From positions 620,001 through 684,000 of the forward strand of contig NZ_CP109592.1 of the NCBI RefSeq assembly GCF_036250675.1: a stretch of 64,000 bases of DNA, in the 5' to 3' direction. The notes beneath the pieces were generated by a model that worked only from the letters and a program-made list of their open reading frames with translations, was not told the DNA's origin and did not search any database. The position numbers were made by a program, and so were the translations under genes. Source of the DNA: Streptomyces sp. NBC_01689. GTDB lineage: Bacteria; Actinomycetota; Actinomycetes; Streptomycetales; Streptomycetaceae. Shown piece after piece: positions 16,246-26,124 of this stretch (position 1 is its first letter; each line of letters begins with the position of its first letter).

Positions 16246-16447
16246 CGAAGCTCCTGATCTCTCGTTCCGTCGGGTCGCCCCCATCCTCCCCCGAGCGTGC
16301 GGCAGGACTTCACCGCTGGTGCGAGGGGTGGCGAACGGCAGCGGAAGCCGTGCGAGGTTCCGCGTGCAGCCGGTCGTACACGACCGCCCGTGGCCCATGG
16401 TGAGCGAATGGGTGTGCCGGGGGCCGCCCGGCTGATCCGTACGGGCC

Positions 16448-18001
16448 TCAGGACATGCTGCCCCGGCACACCTTCCCGGGAACCGGGGTACCGCCCGTGC
16501 GGAGGTAGTGGTCGACCGCCTCCGTGACGCAGCGGTTCTGCGGGTACGTGCCGTGGCCCTCCTCCTCCGCCGTCAGGAGGACGCCGACGCCGTCGCCGAG
16601 GGCGCGGGCCATGTGGCGGGCGCCGGAGTAGGGCGTGGTCGGGTCGCCGGTGCCGCCGACCACGAGGACGGGGGCCGCGCCGTCGGCGTTCACCTGGAGG
16701 GTGGCGCTCTCGCCGTGGAACGGCCAGCCGTAGCAGAGGTAGACGCCGCTGGACCAGGCCGGGCCGAAGACGGGCGAGGCGGCCTTGACGCGGGCCTCGT
16801 CCCGGTCGAGGCGTTCGAAACCGGGGCGCAGACTGGAGTCCGCGCAGGTGATCGCGGTCCGGGCGGCGCGGCTGTTGTCGGGCGGGGCCGCCGAGCGGTC
16901 GGCGGAGCCGATGTCGTCCGCGCCCTCGCTCAGCGGACGGCCGTCGTTGTGGTCGATCAGCGCGGTGAGGGCCTTGGCGAGCGGCGCCCAGCCGTCCGTG
17001 CCCAGGTCGAGATGGTCACTGACGGCGTACGCGAGGTCGTGAGCGTCCAGGGTCCTTCCGGGGCCGGCCGGGGCGGGCTTCTTCGCCAGACGGCCGGCCA
17101 GGCGTGCCATGCGCCGTGCGGCCTCCTTCGGCCCGTCGCCGGTCGGGCAGGGGCGGATACGGGCCGCGCAGTGCGCGGCGAACCGGTCGAACGCCGCTTG
17201 GACCGCCTTGACCTGCGACATCTGCTCCTCGTCGTGGTCCTCCGTCGGATCGACGGACGCCTCGAGGACGAGCCGTCCGACGTGCGACGGGTACAGGTGG
17301 GCGTAGACCGCGCCGAGCGCCGTTCCGTACGAGACACCGAAGTAGTGCAGCCGCTCGTCGCCGAGGAGGTAGCGCATCAGGTCGAGGTCGCGCGCGGTGT
17401 GCGAGGTGCCGATGTACGGGAGGAGCGCCCCGGAGTACCTGGCGCAGGCGTCGGCCCCGTCGTAACCGGTGTCGTCCACGGTCTTCCCGCATCGCACGGG
17501 GATGGTCGCGCCGACACCCCGCGGGTCGAAGGAGACCAGGTCGTAGCGGTCGAGGAGCGGCTCGTACTGGTTGAGGAGGTCGGGCAGTCCGCTCACGCCG
17601 GACACGCCGGGGCCGCCGAAGTTGAGGACCAGTGAGCCGATGCGCCGGGCGTTCGGGCCGGTGGCCTTGCGGCGGATCAGGGCGACATCGATCGTCCTGC
17701 CCTCCGGCTTGCGGTAGTCGAGGGGGGCCTTCATGGTGGCGCAGTCGTAGCCCGTGCGCGCGGTGGACGGCGAGGTGCAGCGGGACCAGTGGAGGTGCTG
17801 GCCCGTGGTGAGCGTGGTGGGCAGACCGGCGGGCGGGTTGTTCGCGGTGAGCTCCGTACGCGGCTCCGTACTCCGGCCGGGAGCGTCGTGCTGGAGCCAG
17901 GCGCTGACGGCCCCGAACGCGACGAGGACGACCAAGGCGACGATGCGCGCGCCCGCCGAGAGGCCTGGTCTGCGGTTTCGTGGCGGAGGTGTGTCACTCA
18001 T
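16448..18001 (-). CDS. Secreted tripeptidyl aminopeptidase-type alpha/beta hydrolase
   Basis: 517 residues with an N-terminal signal anchor (hydrophobic residues about 18-35). The catalytic domain follows the Streptomyces tripeptidyl/prolyl aminopeptidase (Slp/Tap-like) pattern: oxyanion LNFGGPGVSG near 126, nucleophile Ser224 in GVSYGT, an aspartate in GGTGDPTTP near 450, a histidine in EGHGTY near 480, and the C-terminal TAP-like domain with its cysteines. It should release tripeptides or N-terminal residues from extracellular peptides. The ATG start lies at MSDTPPPR. It stands alone, divergent from the lipoprotein gene at 18253. Confidence 0.85.
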   Translation of the reverse strand: MSDTPPPRNRRPGLSAGARIVALVVLVAFGAVSAWLQHDAPGRSTEPRTELTANNPPAGLPTTLTTGQHLHWSRCTSPSTARTGYDCATMKAPLDYRKPEGRTIDVALIRRKATGPNARRIGSLVLNFGGPGVSGVSGLPDLLNQYEPLLDRYDLVSFDPRGVGATIPVRCGKTVDDTGYDGADACARYSGALLPYIGTSHTARDLDLMRYLLGDERLHYFGVSYGTALGAVYAHLYPSHVGRLVLEASVDPTEDHDEEQMSQVKAVQAAFDRFAAHCAARIRPCPTGDGPKEAARRMARLAGRLAKKPAPAGPGRTLDAHDLAYAVSDHLDLGTDGWAPLAKALTALIDHNDGRPLSEGADDIGSADRSAAPPDNSRAARTAITCADSSLRPGFERLDRDEARVKAASPVFGPAWSSGVYLCYGWPFHGESATLQVNADGAAPVLVVGGTGDPTTPYSGARHMARALGDGVGVLLTAEEEGHGTYPQNRCVTEAVDHYLRTGGTPVPGKVCRGSMS

Positions 18002-18252
18002 CGAGATCCCGTGCCCCCACCCCTGGTCGTCCGCCCCGTGCCCCGATGCCCGTACCGTGATCGTCCGAAGGGCCTGGTACTGCGTACCTCTGTGCCGACC
18101 ACCACGTCAACCGCCGCTGCCCGCAGTGACGTTGATCGACAGCACAGCCTAACCTGACCCCGCACCAGCCTGCCCCCGGCGGCCCGCGCCGCTGATCCGA
18201 CACGGGCCGGAGGTCACCCCTCCACCCCATCGAGACACGCACCGGAGCCCTC

Positions 18253-18801
18253 GTGCCCTTCCGCCTCCTCCGCCGCCGCCGCACGCTGGCCTCCGCCCTG
18301 GCGGCCGCGCTGCTGGCCCCGCTCTCCACGGGACTCACCGGCTGCGGCGTCCTGAGCAAGAACTGCGACGGATCCGAGCAGCGACTGAGGAAGCTGGCCT
18401 CCCTCCCGGTCCTCGACAGCCGCCCACCCGGAACCGCGGTGCCGAAGGACTTCGGCAGCGTCACGACCGGGTGCGACGACGGCAGCGGCAGCGACGCCTG
18501 GCTCCGTGCTTATCGGGTGTATTCCACCCCCGGATCCGCAACGGATCTGTTCGGCTACTACCGAAGGGTCGCGGCAGCGGACCACTGGACCGAGCAGGAG
18601 GACACCACCCCCTTCGCCGCACCCCCCGAGGTGGAAGGCATCTGCTTCACCAAGGGCGGTGACGGCGACGCGGTCCTGCTGACGGTCGACTTCCGGACCG
18701 AGTCCCTCGGACCCGCCCCCACCGATTTCGGGACCGGAACCGGTTACGTGCTATCCGCCGAGTCGGCGATCGACGGAGCGAGGACCGACTGCTGGGAATG
18801 A
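18253..18801 (+). CDS. Lipoprotein, function unknown
   Basis: 182 residues. An arginine-rich start, a hydrophobic segment and a lipobox ending LTGC place the lipidated cysteine at residue 31. The mature protein (YRVYSTPGSATDLFGYYRRVAA, here in part) contains four further cysteines and resembles small Streptomyces lipoproteins of unknown role. The GTG start has GGAG six bases upstream. It is not clearly linked to the kinase gene that follows on the opposite strand. Confidence 0.75.
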   Translation: MPFRLLRRRRTLASALAAALLAPLSTGLTGCGVLSKNCDGSEQRLRKLASLPVLDSRPPGTAVPKDFGSVTTGCDDGSGSDAWLRAYRVYSTPGSATDLFGYYRRVAAADHWTEQEDTTPFAAPPEVEGICFTKGGDGDAVLLTVDFRTESLGPAPTDFGTGTGYVLSAESAIDGARTDCWE

Positions 18802-18942
18802 ACGCGAGGACACCGCATCCGGCCCCACTCGGCGCTCCATGCGTCCCCTCCTTCGGTCGTCGGAGCCGCGGTCAGGGGCGCGACCGGTCATCGCGGGCCG
18901 ACGGCGATCCCGACCTGCCCCCATGGCCGGTGACGAACCGCT

Positions 18943-20910
18943 TCACTTCGCTCGCCCCGCCTCCGACGGCAGACGAAGAGTGACAGCGGTCCCCTCGCGC
19001 GGCGTACTGAGCACCGTGACCGTGCCCCCGTGTGCCTCGGCCAGGCGCCGTACGATGGCCAGCCCGAGGCCGCTGCCACCGCTCTGACGATTGCGCGACT
19101 TCTCCGATCGCCAGAAGCGGTCGAAGACATGGGGAAGCTCCTCGGCGGGAATTCCGCACCCCGTGTCCGAGACGGTCAGGAGAACGAAGCCGCTCCGCCG
19201 CCGTCCGTCGGGCGCCGCCCGCAGGTCATTTGCCGGGGACTCCTCCCGACGTTCGACGCTCGCGCCCAGGGTGACCGTTCCGCCGGCCGGCGTGTGGCGC
19301 ACGGCGTTCGACACCAGGTTGTCCACCATCTGCCGCAGCCGGACGGGGTCGGCGTCGACCACGGTCGAAGGATCCCCCGTCAGGCGCAGGGTCACCCCCT
19401 GCGCGTCGGCCGTCGCCTTCGCGGCACGCACGACGGTCGACAGCAGGTCGTCGACCTGGACCGGGACCGGGGAGAGCCGCAACTCTCCGGCCTCGGCGGC
19501 CGCGAGGTCGCGCAGGTCGTCGATGATGTGCTGCAACTGCAGCGCCTGTCCCAGCAACGAGGCCACCAGGTCGGCGTCGGGCCGGGCGATGCCGTCCTCC
19601 ACCGCTTCCAGCCAGCCTCGCAAGTTGCTGACGGGGGTGCGGAGTTCATGTGCGATGTCGTTGGTCATGGCACGGCGCACCGTCTCCAGTTGCTCGCGTC
19701 GCTCCGACATGGCGTTGAAAGCCGCTGACAGTCGGGCGATCTCGTCCTGTCCCCGTACCGGCACCCGGGTGGACAGCTCGCCGCCCTCCATCCGTATCGC
19801 GGCGGTGGTGAGCACGCGCAGCGGCTTCACCAGGCGGAACCCCGCCAGACTGGTGACGGTCACCGTGATCACGAGGACGGCCGCCGCCCACCCGGCGATG
19901 CGGAGGCGGTTGGCGGCGGAGAGGTCGAAGAAGGTCGTGGCGGTGCGTCCGTGGCTCGCGACGAACAGGACGGCCGCCGGTGCCACATAGGGGGCCAGTT
20001 GCTGGGCGCGGCTCGTCGCGAGACACGAGGCGACGGAGGAGGCCGGGGGCGGGGTCCGGGTGCGCTGGGTCCAGGCCCCGGTGATCGTCAGTCTGACGGC
20101 GCCGACGCCGCGGCCGCGCAGGCAGGAGTCGACGAGGCCGTTGAGGGTGGACAGCGCGGCGCTCTCCGACGCCACCGGAGCGTCGAGGACCTCCACCGGG
20201 CACAGGGAAGCGCGGAGGGCTCCCCCGTTGTCCGCGCCGGCCGCGACGACGCGTGGCCGTCCGCTGGGCAGCACCTCGACGTGCGAGGGGATGCCCTCCT
20301 GCTGGAGGCAGCGGGTCAGCCTGTGGGCGATGCCGTTCAGATACTGGCCGTCCTTGGCGGAGAGTCTGAAGGGGCCGACGGCTCGGGGGTCGATGGCTGT
20401 CGTGGTGGTGGCCTGTGCATCGGTGGTGGTGGCCTGTGTATCGCTGGTGGTGCCTCCGCTCAGTCCGATGTCGGTGGCGAGCGGATTCACCGTCGCGGTG
20501 GCGTCGTGCGGGGGTTGAAACGGGTGTGCGGTGTCGCCGTCGGAGTCCGCGAGCATCCGTCCGTCCCCGGTCGTCAGGACCACACGGTGCCCCGCTCTCC
20601 GGCCGAGCTGTTCGACGGTGGGGCCGACGGCGCTCCAGTCGGGGTGCGTCGCGGCCCAGCCCATGAGGGTGTCGTAGATCCGCGCGTCGTCGGCGAGGGC
20701 CTGGCCCCGTTCCTTGCCGAGCACGACGGCGGTGGTGTTGAGCACGACCCACGCGGTTGCGGTGATCGAGCAGACGGACACCAGCGCGGACACCGCGAGC
20801 AGCCGGATCAGCAGACTTCGCTGCCGCAGCGTGGCGGTGAAGCGGGATCGTCGTGGCGGCTGCCTCCCGGTGTCCGGAGCGGACTCGGCGCAGGGCACTG
20901 TGCTAGTCAC
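18943..20910 (-). CDS. Sensor histidine kinase of an ABC-linked two-component system
   Basis: 655 residues. Transmembrane helices at about 33-60 and 338-358 enclose an extracellular sensor of about 275 residues containing a Thr-rich repeat (DTQATTTDAQATTTT). HAMP follows, then the dimerisation domain with His421 (NDIAHELRTP), an ATPase N-box QMVDNLVSNAVRH, G1 DTGCGIP and G2 GGSGLGLAIV. It autophosphorylates and passes phosphate to the regulator encoded just upstream. Its GTG start overlaps the regulator's stop by eight bases. The two are translationally coupled. Confidence 0.9.
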   Translation of the reverse strand: MTSTVPCAESAPDTGRQPPRRSRFTATLRQRSLLIRLLAVSALVSVCSITATAWVVLNTTAVVLGKERGQALADDARIYDTLMGWAATHPDWSAVGPTVEQLGRRAGHRVVLTTGDGRMLADSDGDTAHPFQPPHDATATVNPLATDIGLSGGTTSDTQATTTDAQATTTTAIDPRAVGPFRLSAKDGQYLNGIAHRLTRCLQQEGIPSHVEVLPSGRPRVVAAGADNGGALRASLCPVEVLDAPVASESAALSTLNGLVDSCLRGRGVGAVRLTITGAWTQRTRTPPPASSVASCLATSRAQQLAPYVAPAAVLFVASHGRTATTFFDLSAANRLRIAGWAAAVLVITVTVTSLAGFRLVKPLRVLTTAAIRMEGGELSTRVPVRGQDEIARLSAAFNAMSERREQLETVRRAMTNDIAHELRTPVSNLRGWLEAVEDGIARPDADLVASLLGQALQLQHIIDDLRDLAAAEAGELRLSPVPVQVDDLLSTVVRAAKATADAQGVTLRLTGDPSTVVDADPVRLRQMVDNLVSNAVRHTPAGGTVTLGASVERREESPANDLRAAPDGRRRSGFVLLTVSDTGCGIPAEELPHVFDRFWRSEKSRNRQSGGSGLGLAIVRRLAEAHGGTVTVLSTPREGTAVTLRLPSEAGRAK

Positions 20911-21649
20911 TGCACGCTTCTCGGAATCGGTCGTCCACGAGTTTGTAGCCCACGCCGTACACCGTCACCAGCGGCATCGGCCCTGCCGCGGCGCCGGCCG
21001 CCCGTTTGATCTTGCGACGGAGGTTCATCACATGGACGTCGACGGTCCTGGGCGTGATGAAGGGCTCATGACCATGCAGTCGTTCGAGCAGCTGGGCGCG
21101 GGAGAGGACATGGCCGGGGTGTTCGGTCAGCATCTCCATGACCTTGAATTCGCCGGGTGTGCAGGTGATCTGCTGCCCGTAGGCCCGGACCTCGTGCCGT
21201 GCGGGATCGACCGAGACGGGGCCCGCGCGCAGCACAGGAGCGGAGTGATCGGTCTCGGGCGCCGGCGGATGGTCCCGCCGGGCACGCCGTAGCAGTGAGC
21301 GGGTACGTGCCATCAGCTCGCGCGGGCTGAACGGTTTCGTCATGTAGTCGTCGGCCCCGACATCGAGGCCCAGCAGGAGATCGTCTTCCGAGGAACGCGC
21401 TGTCAGCACGAGTACCGGCACATGCGCGAGAGCGGAGTCCGCTCGGATGACGCGGCACACGTCGAGTCCGTCGACGCCCGGCATCATCACGTCGAGGATC
21501 ACGAGGTCGGGCGAGCGATGGCGCAGCTGATCAAGAGCGGAGCGGCCGTCGCCGGTCACCGTCACGGTATGGCCTTCGTGTTCGAGATACCGGCGTATCA
21601 GTTCGGCCTGGTCGGCGTCGTCCTCCGCCACCACTACATGTGCGCACAT
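20903..21649 (-). CDS. OmpR/PhoB-family response regulator
   Basis: 248 residues. Receiver domain with acidic Asp10-Asp11, phospho-acceptor Asp53 (LVILDVMMPG) and the conserved lysine in YMTKPFSP. The C-terminal winged helix (RTVDVHVMNLRRKIK, VYGVGYKL) is OmpR-type. The start at MCAHVVVAEDD removes a long non-conserved extension. Two TGTCA repeats with 11-bp period lie about 65-80 bp upstream and resemble the repeats before the adaptor gene at 25.8 kb, suggesting autoregulation and control of the exporter. Confidence 0.9.
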   Translation of the reverse strand: MCAHVVVAEDDADQAELIRRYLEHEGHTVTVTGDGRSALDQLRHRSPDLVILDVMMPGVDGLDVCRVIRADSALAHVPVLVLTARSSEDDLLLGLDVGADDYMTKPFSPRELMARTRSLLRRARRDHPPAPETDHSAPVLRAGPVSVDPARHEVRAYGQQITCTPGEFKVMEMLTEHPGHVLSRAQLLERLHGHEPFITPRTVDVHVMNLRRKIKRAAGAAAGPMPLVTVYGVGYKLVDDRFREACSD

Positions 21650-22016
21650 GCGCTCGATTCTAGGAATGGCGAGGGCCGGTTCGGCGTCCGACGACGAGTC
21701 GGCCATCAGTTCCTGACATTGTGCTGACAACGACATTGGCGCTCCTGGCCTGGGGAAGCGCGGTGGCATCGTTCGCGTCTCCCCCGTCGCGGTCACCGGA
21801 CGGCGGTGTCGCGCACGTCGGCCGCGTCCTGCCGTGCTCGCCGTGCGGCCCATGCCTGTTCGCGCGGGGGGCTTCGCGCGGGGGGGGGCGGCGGGAATCT
21901 TCAACGGCCGTATCCGGATGCCTCACCGCTGCGGGCCGCCCCCTCGCGTGACGTCGGAAGGCCGCGTCGCATGTACACACGAGGAGGCAGGCACCGGCCG
22001 GCACTGAGCAGCGCGG
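21650..22016. other. Intergenic region between regulator and lipoprotein genes
   Basis: No gene. Contains the response-regulator promoter region with two TGTCA repeats (21714-21729) and a run of nine G (21880-21888). The run is a possible slippage or quadruplex-prone site. Confidence 0.5.
21714..21729 (-). promoter_or_regulatory. TGTCA direct repeats upstream of the response regulator
   Basis: On the minus strand TGTCA occurs at 21729-21725 and 21718-21714, exactly 11 bp apart. This is the spacing used by OmpR-family dimers. The same motif occurs before the adaptor gene of this cluster. Confidence 0.5.
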
Positions 22017-22619
22017 TCAGGAGTGCGAGCCGAACGCCTTCACCATGCATGCCGTGTTGACCTGTTCGTAGTCGTCGGGCACATCGGCCGACGTCAGCTT
22101 CCACCCCACCGGCCGGGTGTCGGTGGCCGGTTCGATCACGGCCGGGACGCCGTGGCTGGTCAGGCATTTCACGACGGCCACCACGTCCTCGCCGTAATGC
22201 GGGTTCTTGGCGGGGTCGAGCTCGGGCGGATTGATCGGCGCCTTGTCCTTGCAGGCCTCCTCCGCCTTCCTGCGTACGTCGTCGCTCACCTGGCCGTTGG
22301 CGTTCTCTCCCATTCCGTTGTCGGCCAGGCAGCCGGCGTAGGTCTTGCGGATCTGCAGACGCTTCTCGGAGGTGTCGTCGAGCCGGAGTTGCACACCCGG
22401 TGAGCCTTCGGAGGTATCCGCGGGGCTTGGTTTTCCCGTCCTGGACGCTGACGGAGAGTCCGGGGAACCTGTGGACGGCGGCAGGGACGCCACGTCCTGC
22501 CTCTCCTCGGCCCGCGGCTCCTGCCCGGAGCATCCGCTCAGGAGCAGCAGGCCCGCGGTGACCGCGGCGATGGCGAGATGCGACAGCGCCGGCCTGGTTC
22601 GCTTCGTGTGCAGGGACAT
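22017..22619 (-). CDS. Lipoprotein of the two-component/ABC cluster
   Basis: 200 residues. Signal peptide with lipobox LSGC (lipidated Cys30), a Pro/Ser linker to about residue 70, then a globular domain with paired cysteines (YAGCLADNG, EEACKD, VVKCLTSHG, NTACMVKAF). The domain looks like a duplicated small Cys-containing fold. It is encoded immediately after the permease, 74 bases apart, so it probably belongs to the exporter operon, perhaps as a surface sensor or substrate-binding accessory. ATG start with AAGGA eight bases upstream. Confidence 0.8.
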   Translation of the reverse strand: MSLHTKRTRPALSHLAIAAVTAGLLLLSGCSGQEPRAEERQDVASLPPSTGSPDSPSASRTGKPSPADTSEGSPGVQLRLDDTSEKRLQIRKTYAGCLADNGMGENANGQVSDDVRRKAEEACKDKAPINPPELDPAKNPHYGEDVVAVVKCLTSHGVPAVIEPATDTRPVGWKLTSADVPDDYEQVNTACMVKAFGSHS

Positions 22620-22693
22620 CTTCGTGCTTCCTTCTCTGCGGTGGGTGCCTTCGGGAACGGGTGGGGAACCGCGCGGGTGGTCCGGCCGGTGGC

Positions 22694-23968
22694 TCATGTC
22701 GTGGCGAGGGCTTCGGTGGGGGTCAGCCGTGACGCCCTCACGGACGGATAGACGCCCGCCAGCACGCCGAGCACGACGGATGCCGTGATACCCGCGCAGA
22801 TGGTGTCGAACGGGATGATGACGGGCCAGTTCTGGGTCACCGCGTAACCGGCGGTGGACAGCGCCCCGATGACGGCGCCCGCACAGGCGCCCAGGAGCGA
22901 CAGCACGACCGACTCGGTGAGGAACTGGCCTCTGATGTGCCCGCGGCTCGCGCCCAGGGCACGGCGCAGACCGATCTCCCGGCGCCGTTCGAGAACCGAG
23001 ATGTACATGGTGTTGGCCACGCCGATCCCGCCGACCGCGAGGGCGATGCCGGCCAGTGCGACGAACAGGGTCGAGTACGCGCTCTGGGTGGCGCGTTTGG
23101 CCGTGAGGACGTCGGAAGGGTTGGTGACCCGTACGAAGCTCGGCAGCGGAGGGTAGACCGTCGCGGCGAGGACCGGCTTGACGGTGTCGATCGCCTGGTC
23201 CGGCGCCTTGGCGTAGATCACCGTGGGATGCCCGTCGAAGCCCAGGTAGTGCCGGGCCGCGTCCCACCCGACGAACACGGACAGTTCGAGGTCGGGGTCC
23301 AGGGGCATCGGGTCGAGGATGCCCGTGATCGTGAACCAGCGGTCTCCCAGCCGGAGCAGCGGTGCGTCCCTGCCCGCGGGCAGGCGGCTGAAGCCGAGGG
23401 TTCCGGCGGCCTTGTACCCGAGTACCACGGTGGGAAGGCCGGCGGTCCTCGCGTCGATGAAGCGTCCGGTGTGAACGGAGCCTCCGACGAGCCGGAGCAG
23501 ATTGGGCCGGGTCGCCAGTACGGTCAGCGCGGCGGTGTCATCGGGGTCGCCGCCCTGGGTGCGGCGGATCGGCTGGTGGGTGTTGGCGACTTCGCTGGTG
23601 GCGGTGACGGGACCGATCCTCGCGGCCATGTCGGCGGCCTGCGGCGGGAGTTTGATGGGTTTCTGGCCCTCCGGGACGAGCGGCTGGGCCTTGAGCCGGT
23701 CCGTGCCCAGTGCGGTCAGCCGGTCGAGGAGTGCCTGCTGGCTGGAGGCGGGTATGCCGGTGACGAGGACCATCGTGGCGATGCCCACGGAGATGCCGAG
23801 GGCCGACAGGACCGCACGGACCTTACGCATGCGCAGTCCCATGATGCCGACCCCGATCAGGTCGGCGGGGCCCAGGCGGACGATCCGGCCGCTCCTCGCG
23901 TCGTCCCGTTCGCCGCTCGCGCGCCGAACCGCCGTTCCTTCTCTACCCGAGCGCACTGGCCGCTCCAC
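22694..23968 (-). CDS. MacB/FtsX-type ABC transporter permease
   Basis: 424 residues. One helix near residue 50-70 ([17 protein letters not shown]), a large extracellular domain of about 200 residues, then three C-terminal helices with the FtsX signature ([27 protein letters not shown]). This is the MacB topology, which works by mechanotransmission from the ATPase rather than by a classical channel. The start is uncertain. The GTG at 23968 overlaps the ATPase gene by 26 bases; no better start with a ribosome site is seen. It pairs with the ATPase and adaptor encoded upstream. Confidence 0.87.
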   Translation of the reverse strand: MERPVRSGREGTAVRRASGERDDARSGRIVRLGPADLIGVGIMGLRMRKVRAVLSALGISVGIATMVLVTGIPASSQQALLDRLTALGTDRLKAQPLVPEGQKPIKLPPQAADMAARIGPVTATSEVANTHQPIRRTQGGDPDDTAALTVLATRPNLLRLVGGSVHTGRFIDARTAGLPTVVLGYKAAGTLGFSRLPAGRDAPLLRLGDRWFTITGILDPMPLDPDLELSVFVGWDAARHYLGFDGHPTVIYAKAPDQAIDTVKPVLAATVYPPLPSFVRVTNPSDVLTAKRATQSAYSTLFVALAGIALAVGGIGVANTMYISVLERRREIGLRRALGASRGHIRGQFLTESVVLSLLGACAGAVIGALSTAGYAVTQNWPVIIPFDTICAGITASVVLGVLAGVYPSVRASRLTPTEALATT

Positions 23969-24668
23969 TTCGCGTGTCGCTGGTCAGGTGTCCGTCGCGG
24001 ATCTCCACACGGCGCGGGAGCCGGGCGGCGACGTCACGGTCGTGGGTGATGACGGCGATGGTCGTCCCCTCCTGGTTGAGATCGGTCAGGAGCTCCATCA
24101 CGGACGTCCCGGTGGCCGTGTCGAGGGCGCCCGTCGGTTCGTCGGCCAGGATCAGTGCCGGATCGTGGACGAGGGCGCGTGCGATGGCGACGCGTTGCCG
24201 CTCGCCGCCGGAGAGTTGCGCCGGCAGATGACTCAGGCGGTGCGCCAGCCCGACCCGGCCCAGCGCTTCCTCGGCCAGGGCCCGCCGGTCGCGGCGCGGG
24301 ACACCGGCGTACAGCAGTCCGGTCGACACGTTCTGCACCGCGGTCAGTCCGTCGGTGAGGTGGAACCGCTGGAAGACGAAACCGAGCATGCGGCCCCGTA
24401 GCGTGGAGAGTTGCTTGTCGTTCAGCGAGGTGACGTCGGTGCCGCCGATCTCCACCCGGCCGCTGGTGGGCAGGTCCAGCGTGCCCATGAGGTTGAGCAG
24501 GGTGGACTTTCCGGACCCCGACGGTCCGACGATGGCGAGGAGTTCACCTGTCCCGATCGACAGGGACACGTCTTGGAGCGCGGTGACGCCGCCGGGAAAG
24601 ACGCGGCTGACCCGCTCCACGAGCAGGACCGGCCGGGGGGCCTCCCCGTACGCCGGTGGGGAGTTCAC
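23943..24668 (-). CDS. ABC transporter ATP-binding protein (MacB/LolD type)
   Basis: 241 residues with all nucleotide-binding motifs: Walker [10 protein letters not shown] at 48-56, Q-loop FQRFHL, signature [14 protein letters not shown] near 153, Walker [13 protein letters not shown] and switch histidine THDRD. It is the energy unit of the exporter. The GTG start overlaps the adaptor stop by four bases (GTGA), and its own end overlaps the permease start, so all three are translationally coupled. Confidence 0.92.
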   Translation of the reverse strand: MNSPPAYGEAPRPVLLVERVSRVFPGGVTALQDVSLSIGTGELLAIVGPSGSGKSTLLNLMGTLDLPTSGRVEIGGTDVTSLNDKQLSTLRGRMLGFVFQRFHLTDGLTAVQNVSTGLLYAGVPRRDRRALAEEALGRVGLAHRLSHLPAQLSGGERQRVAIARALVHDPALILADEPTGALDTATGTSVMELLTDLNQEGTTIAVITHDRDVAARLPRRVEIRDGHLTSDTRSGAASALG

Positions 24669-25786
24669 GAGGCGACCACCACGGCGAGTCCTTCGGTGAG
24701 ACCCTGACCGCTGATCTCGACCAGGCCGGTGGCGAACATGCCGGTCTGCACCCGCAGGAGTTCTCCGTTCGCGCGCTGGACGGCGAATCCGCCGCCGCTG
24801 AGGGCGACCAGAGCGCCGATGGGCGCGGTGAGGACGTTCTTGTGGATCTCGGAGACGAACTCGACCGGCAGGTCGGCCTCTTCGAGGGCCGCGACGTCCG
24901 ACGGGCGCTTCGGGAGGACCGTCACATCGGTCTTGGAGGAGTCGCCCGCGTCGGACTGACCGGGCTCGTCCGACGGCGCATGGCTGATCGCCGTCACCAT
25001 TCCAGGGGACTTCGCGCCGGACAGTGTGATCGTCACGGCGTCGCCGGGCCGGATCGAGGACACCTGTTGCGCGTCGACGGGTACGGTGATCACCTTCTTC
25101 AGCGACACGTAGCTGAGGATGTCCTCGGCGACCGGGTCACCGGCCTGCGCCTTCAGCTCGCTCACCCGCACCGGCCCCGGAAGGACGAGCACTGCGCCCA
25201 CCTTGAGCGTGCCGGTCGCCTCGATCCCCACGTGCTGCTGCCATCTCTTCAGCGCCGCGGCGAGGGGCGCGGTGAAGGTCGCCCCCTGCACACGGCCCTG
25301 GCCGGCCGAACGTCGCACGGCCGGCTCGTCACCCACGTCGTAGCCGAGGGCGGCGAGGTTGCCGCGCAGCACGCTCACGTCGTTGCCGACCAGGCCGGTC
25401 TTCTTCAGGTCACGGAAGAAGGGGGTGTCTCCGTAGAACACCGGTACGGGCTTGTCGTCGACGCGGTACAGCGCCTTGCCGCGCTCTGTCGCCGTGCCGT
25501 TCGCCGGGAGCTTGGTCAGCGTTCCCGTCCCCTTGCCCTTGAGCTGCTTCACCGGCCCGAACCCCAAGTGACCCTGCGCGGTGAAGCTGTTGCTCAGGTC
25601 CCGGCGCACCACCTCGGCCGACTGCACGGAAGGTGCGGCGGTGGCGTGGGGATCGGTCGTGCCGGAGGAGCGTTCCGCCACGGCGGCAACACCGACCACA
25701 CCGCCCGCGACCGCCGTCACCAGCGCCGCTGCCAGGCCGGCACGGCGGCGATCGCGAGGACCACGGGACGTGGCGTGCTCAGGCAT
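24665..25786 (-). CDS. HlyD/MacA-like membrane-fusion adaptor
   Basis: 373 residues. An N-terminal membrane anchor (about residues 16-37) is followed by a lipoyl/beta-barrel region typical of periplasmic adaptor-like proteins in Gram-positives. A peptidoglycan-binding-like segment ([13 protein letters not shown], then [18 protein letters not shown]) is inserted in the middle. The C-terminal strand pair ends [11 protein letters not shown]. It probably couples the ABC permease to the extracytoplasmic space. It is the first gene of the exporter operon, with four direct repeats for a response regulator about 150-185 bp upstream. Confidence 0.85.
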   Translation of the reverse strand: MPEHATSRGPRDRRRAGLAAALVTAVAGGVVGVAAVAERSSGTTDPHATAAPSVQSAEVVRRDLSNSFTAQGHLGFGPVKQLKGKGTGTLTKLPANGTATERGKALYRVDDKPVPVFYGDTPFFRDLKKTGLVGNDVSVLRGNLAALGYDVGDEPAVRRSAGQGRVQGATFTAPLAAALKRWQQHVGIEATGTLKVGAVLVLPGPVRVSELKAQAGDPVAEDILSYVSLKKVITVPVDAQQVSSIRPGDAVTITLSGAKSPGMVTAISHAPSDEPGQSDAGDSSKTDVTVLPKRPSDVAALEEADLPVEFVSEIHKNVLTAPIGALVALSGGGFAVQRANGELLRVQTGMFATGLVEISGQGLTEGLAVVVAS

Positions 25787-26124
25787 GGCACGTCCCCGGG
25801 AGCGCTCGCGGGTTCGGGTGCGGCCATGCCGTGCGGCGCCGCATCCGAGCGCCGCGCGAGGTACCTGTTCGGGTGAACGGCCCCGGGCCCGGGTGTCGTT
25901 CTCTGTCTGCGTTCGTGGGCATGACCTGACCGTCTCAAGTCATTGTCATGAGGCTGTCAGTCGAAGGTCAGGGAGACATGGTCCCGTGTTCGCCGACGCC
26001 TGACGCGGCAGGAGGTGGCCGCGGGCTCACGCCTGCCATCGGTCACCGGCAGGGCGAGCCGCAGCCTGAAAGGTGGGCCCCTCCTGCTGCGGCCGGCCGG
26101 AGCATGTGTCGAAGTTCGGTGCGC
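25787..26124. other. Promoter region of the exporter operon
   Basis: No gene. The right half contains four 11-bp-spaced TGTCA-type repeats (25933-25970). It also separates this operon from the leftward ankyrin/HEAT gene, whose terminator was not identified. Confidence 0.5.
25933..25970 (+). promoter_or_regulatory. Four direct repeats for an OmpR-type regulator
   Basis: TCTCA (25933), TGTCA (25944), TGTCA (25955) and GGTCA (25966) are each exactly 11 bp apart. They match the repeats before the response-regulator gene at 21714-21729, so they are probably its binding sites controlling the adaptor-ATPase-permease-lipoprotein operon. Confidence 0.55.

Noticed and set aside
21880..21888. Run of nine G as a phase-variable switch
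   Set aside because: It lies in an intergenic region at more than 200 bp from the regulator start and inside no coding frame; no evidence for switching.
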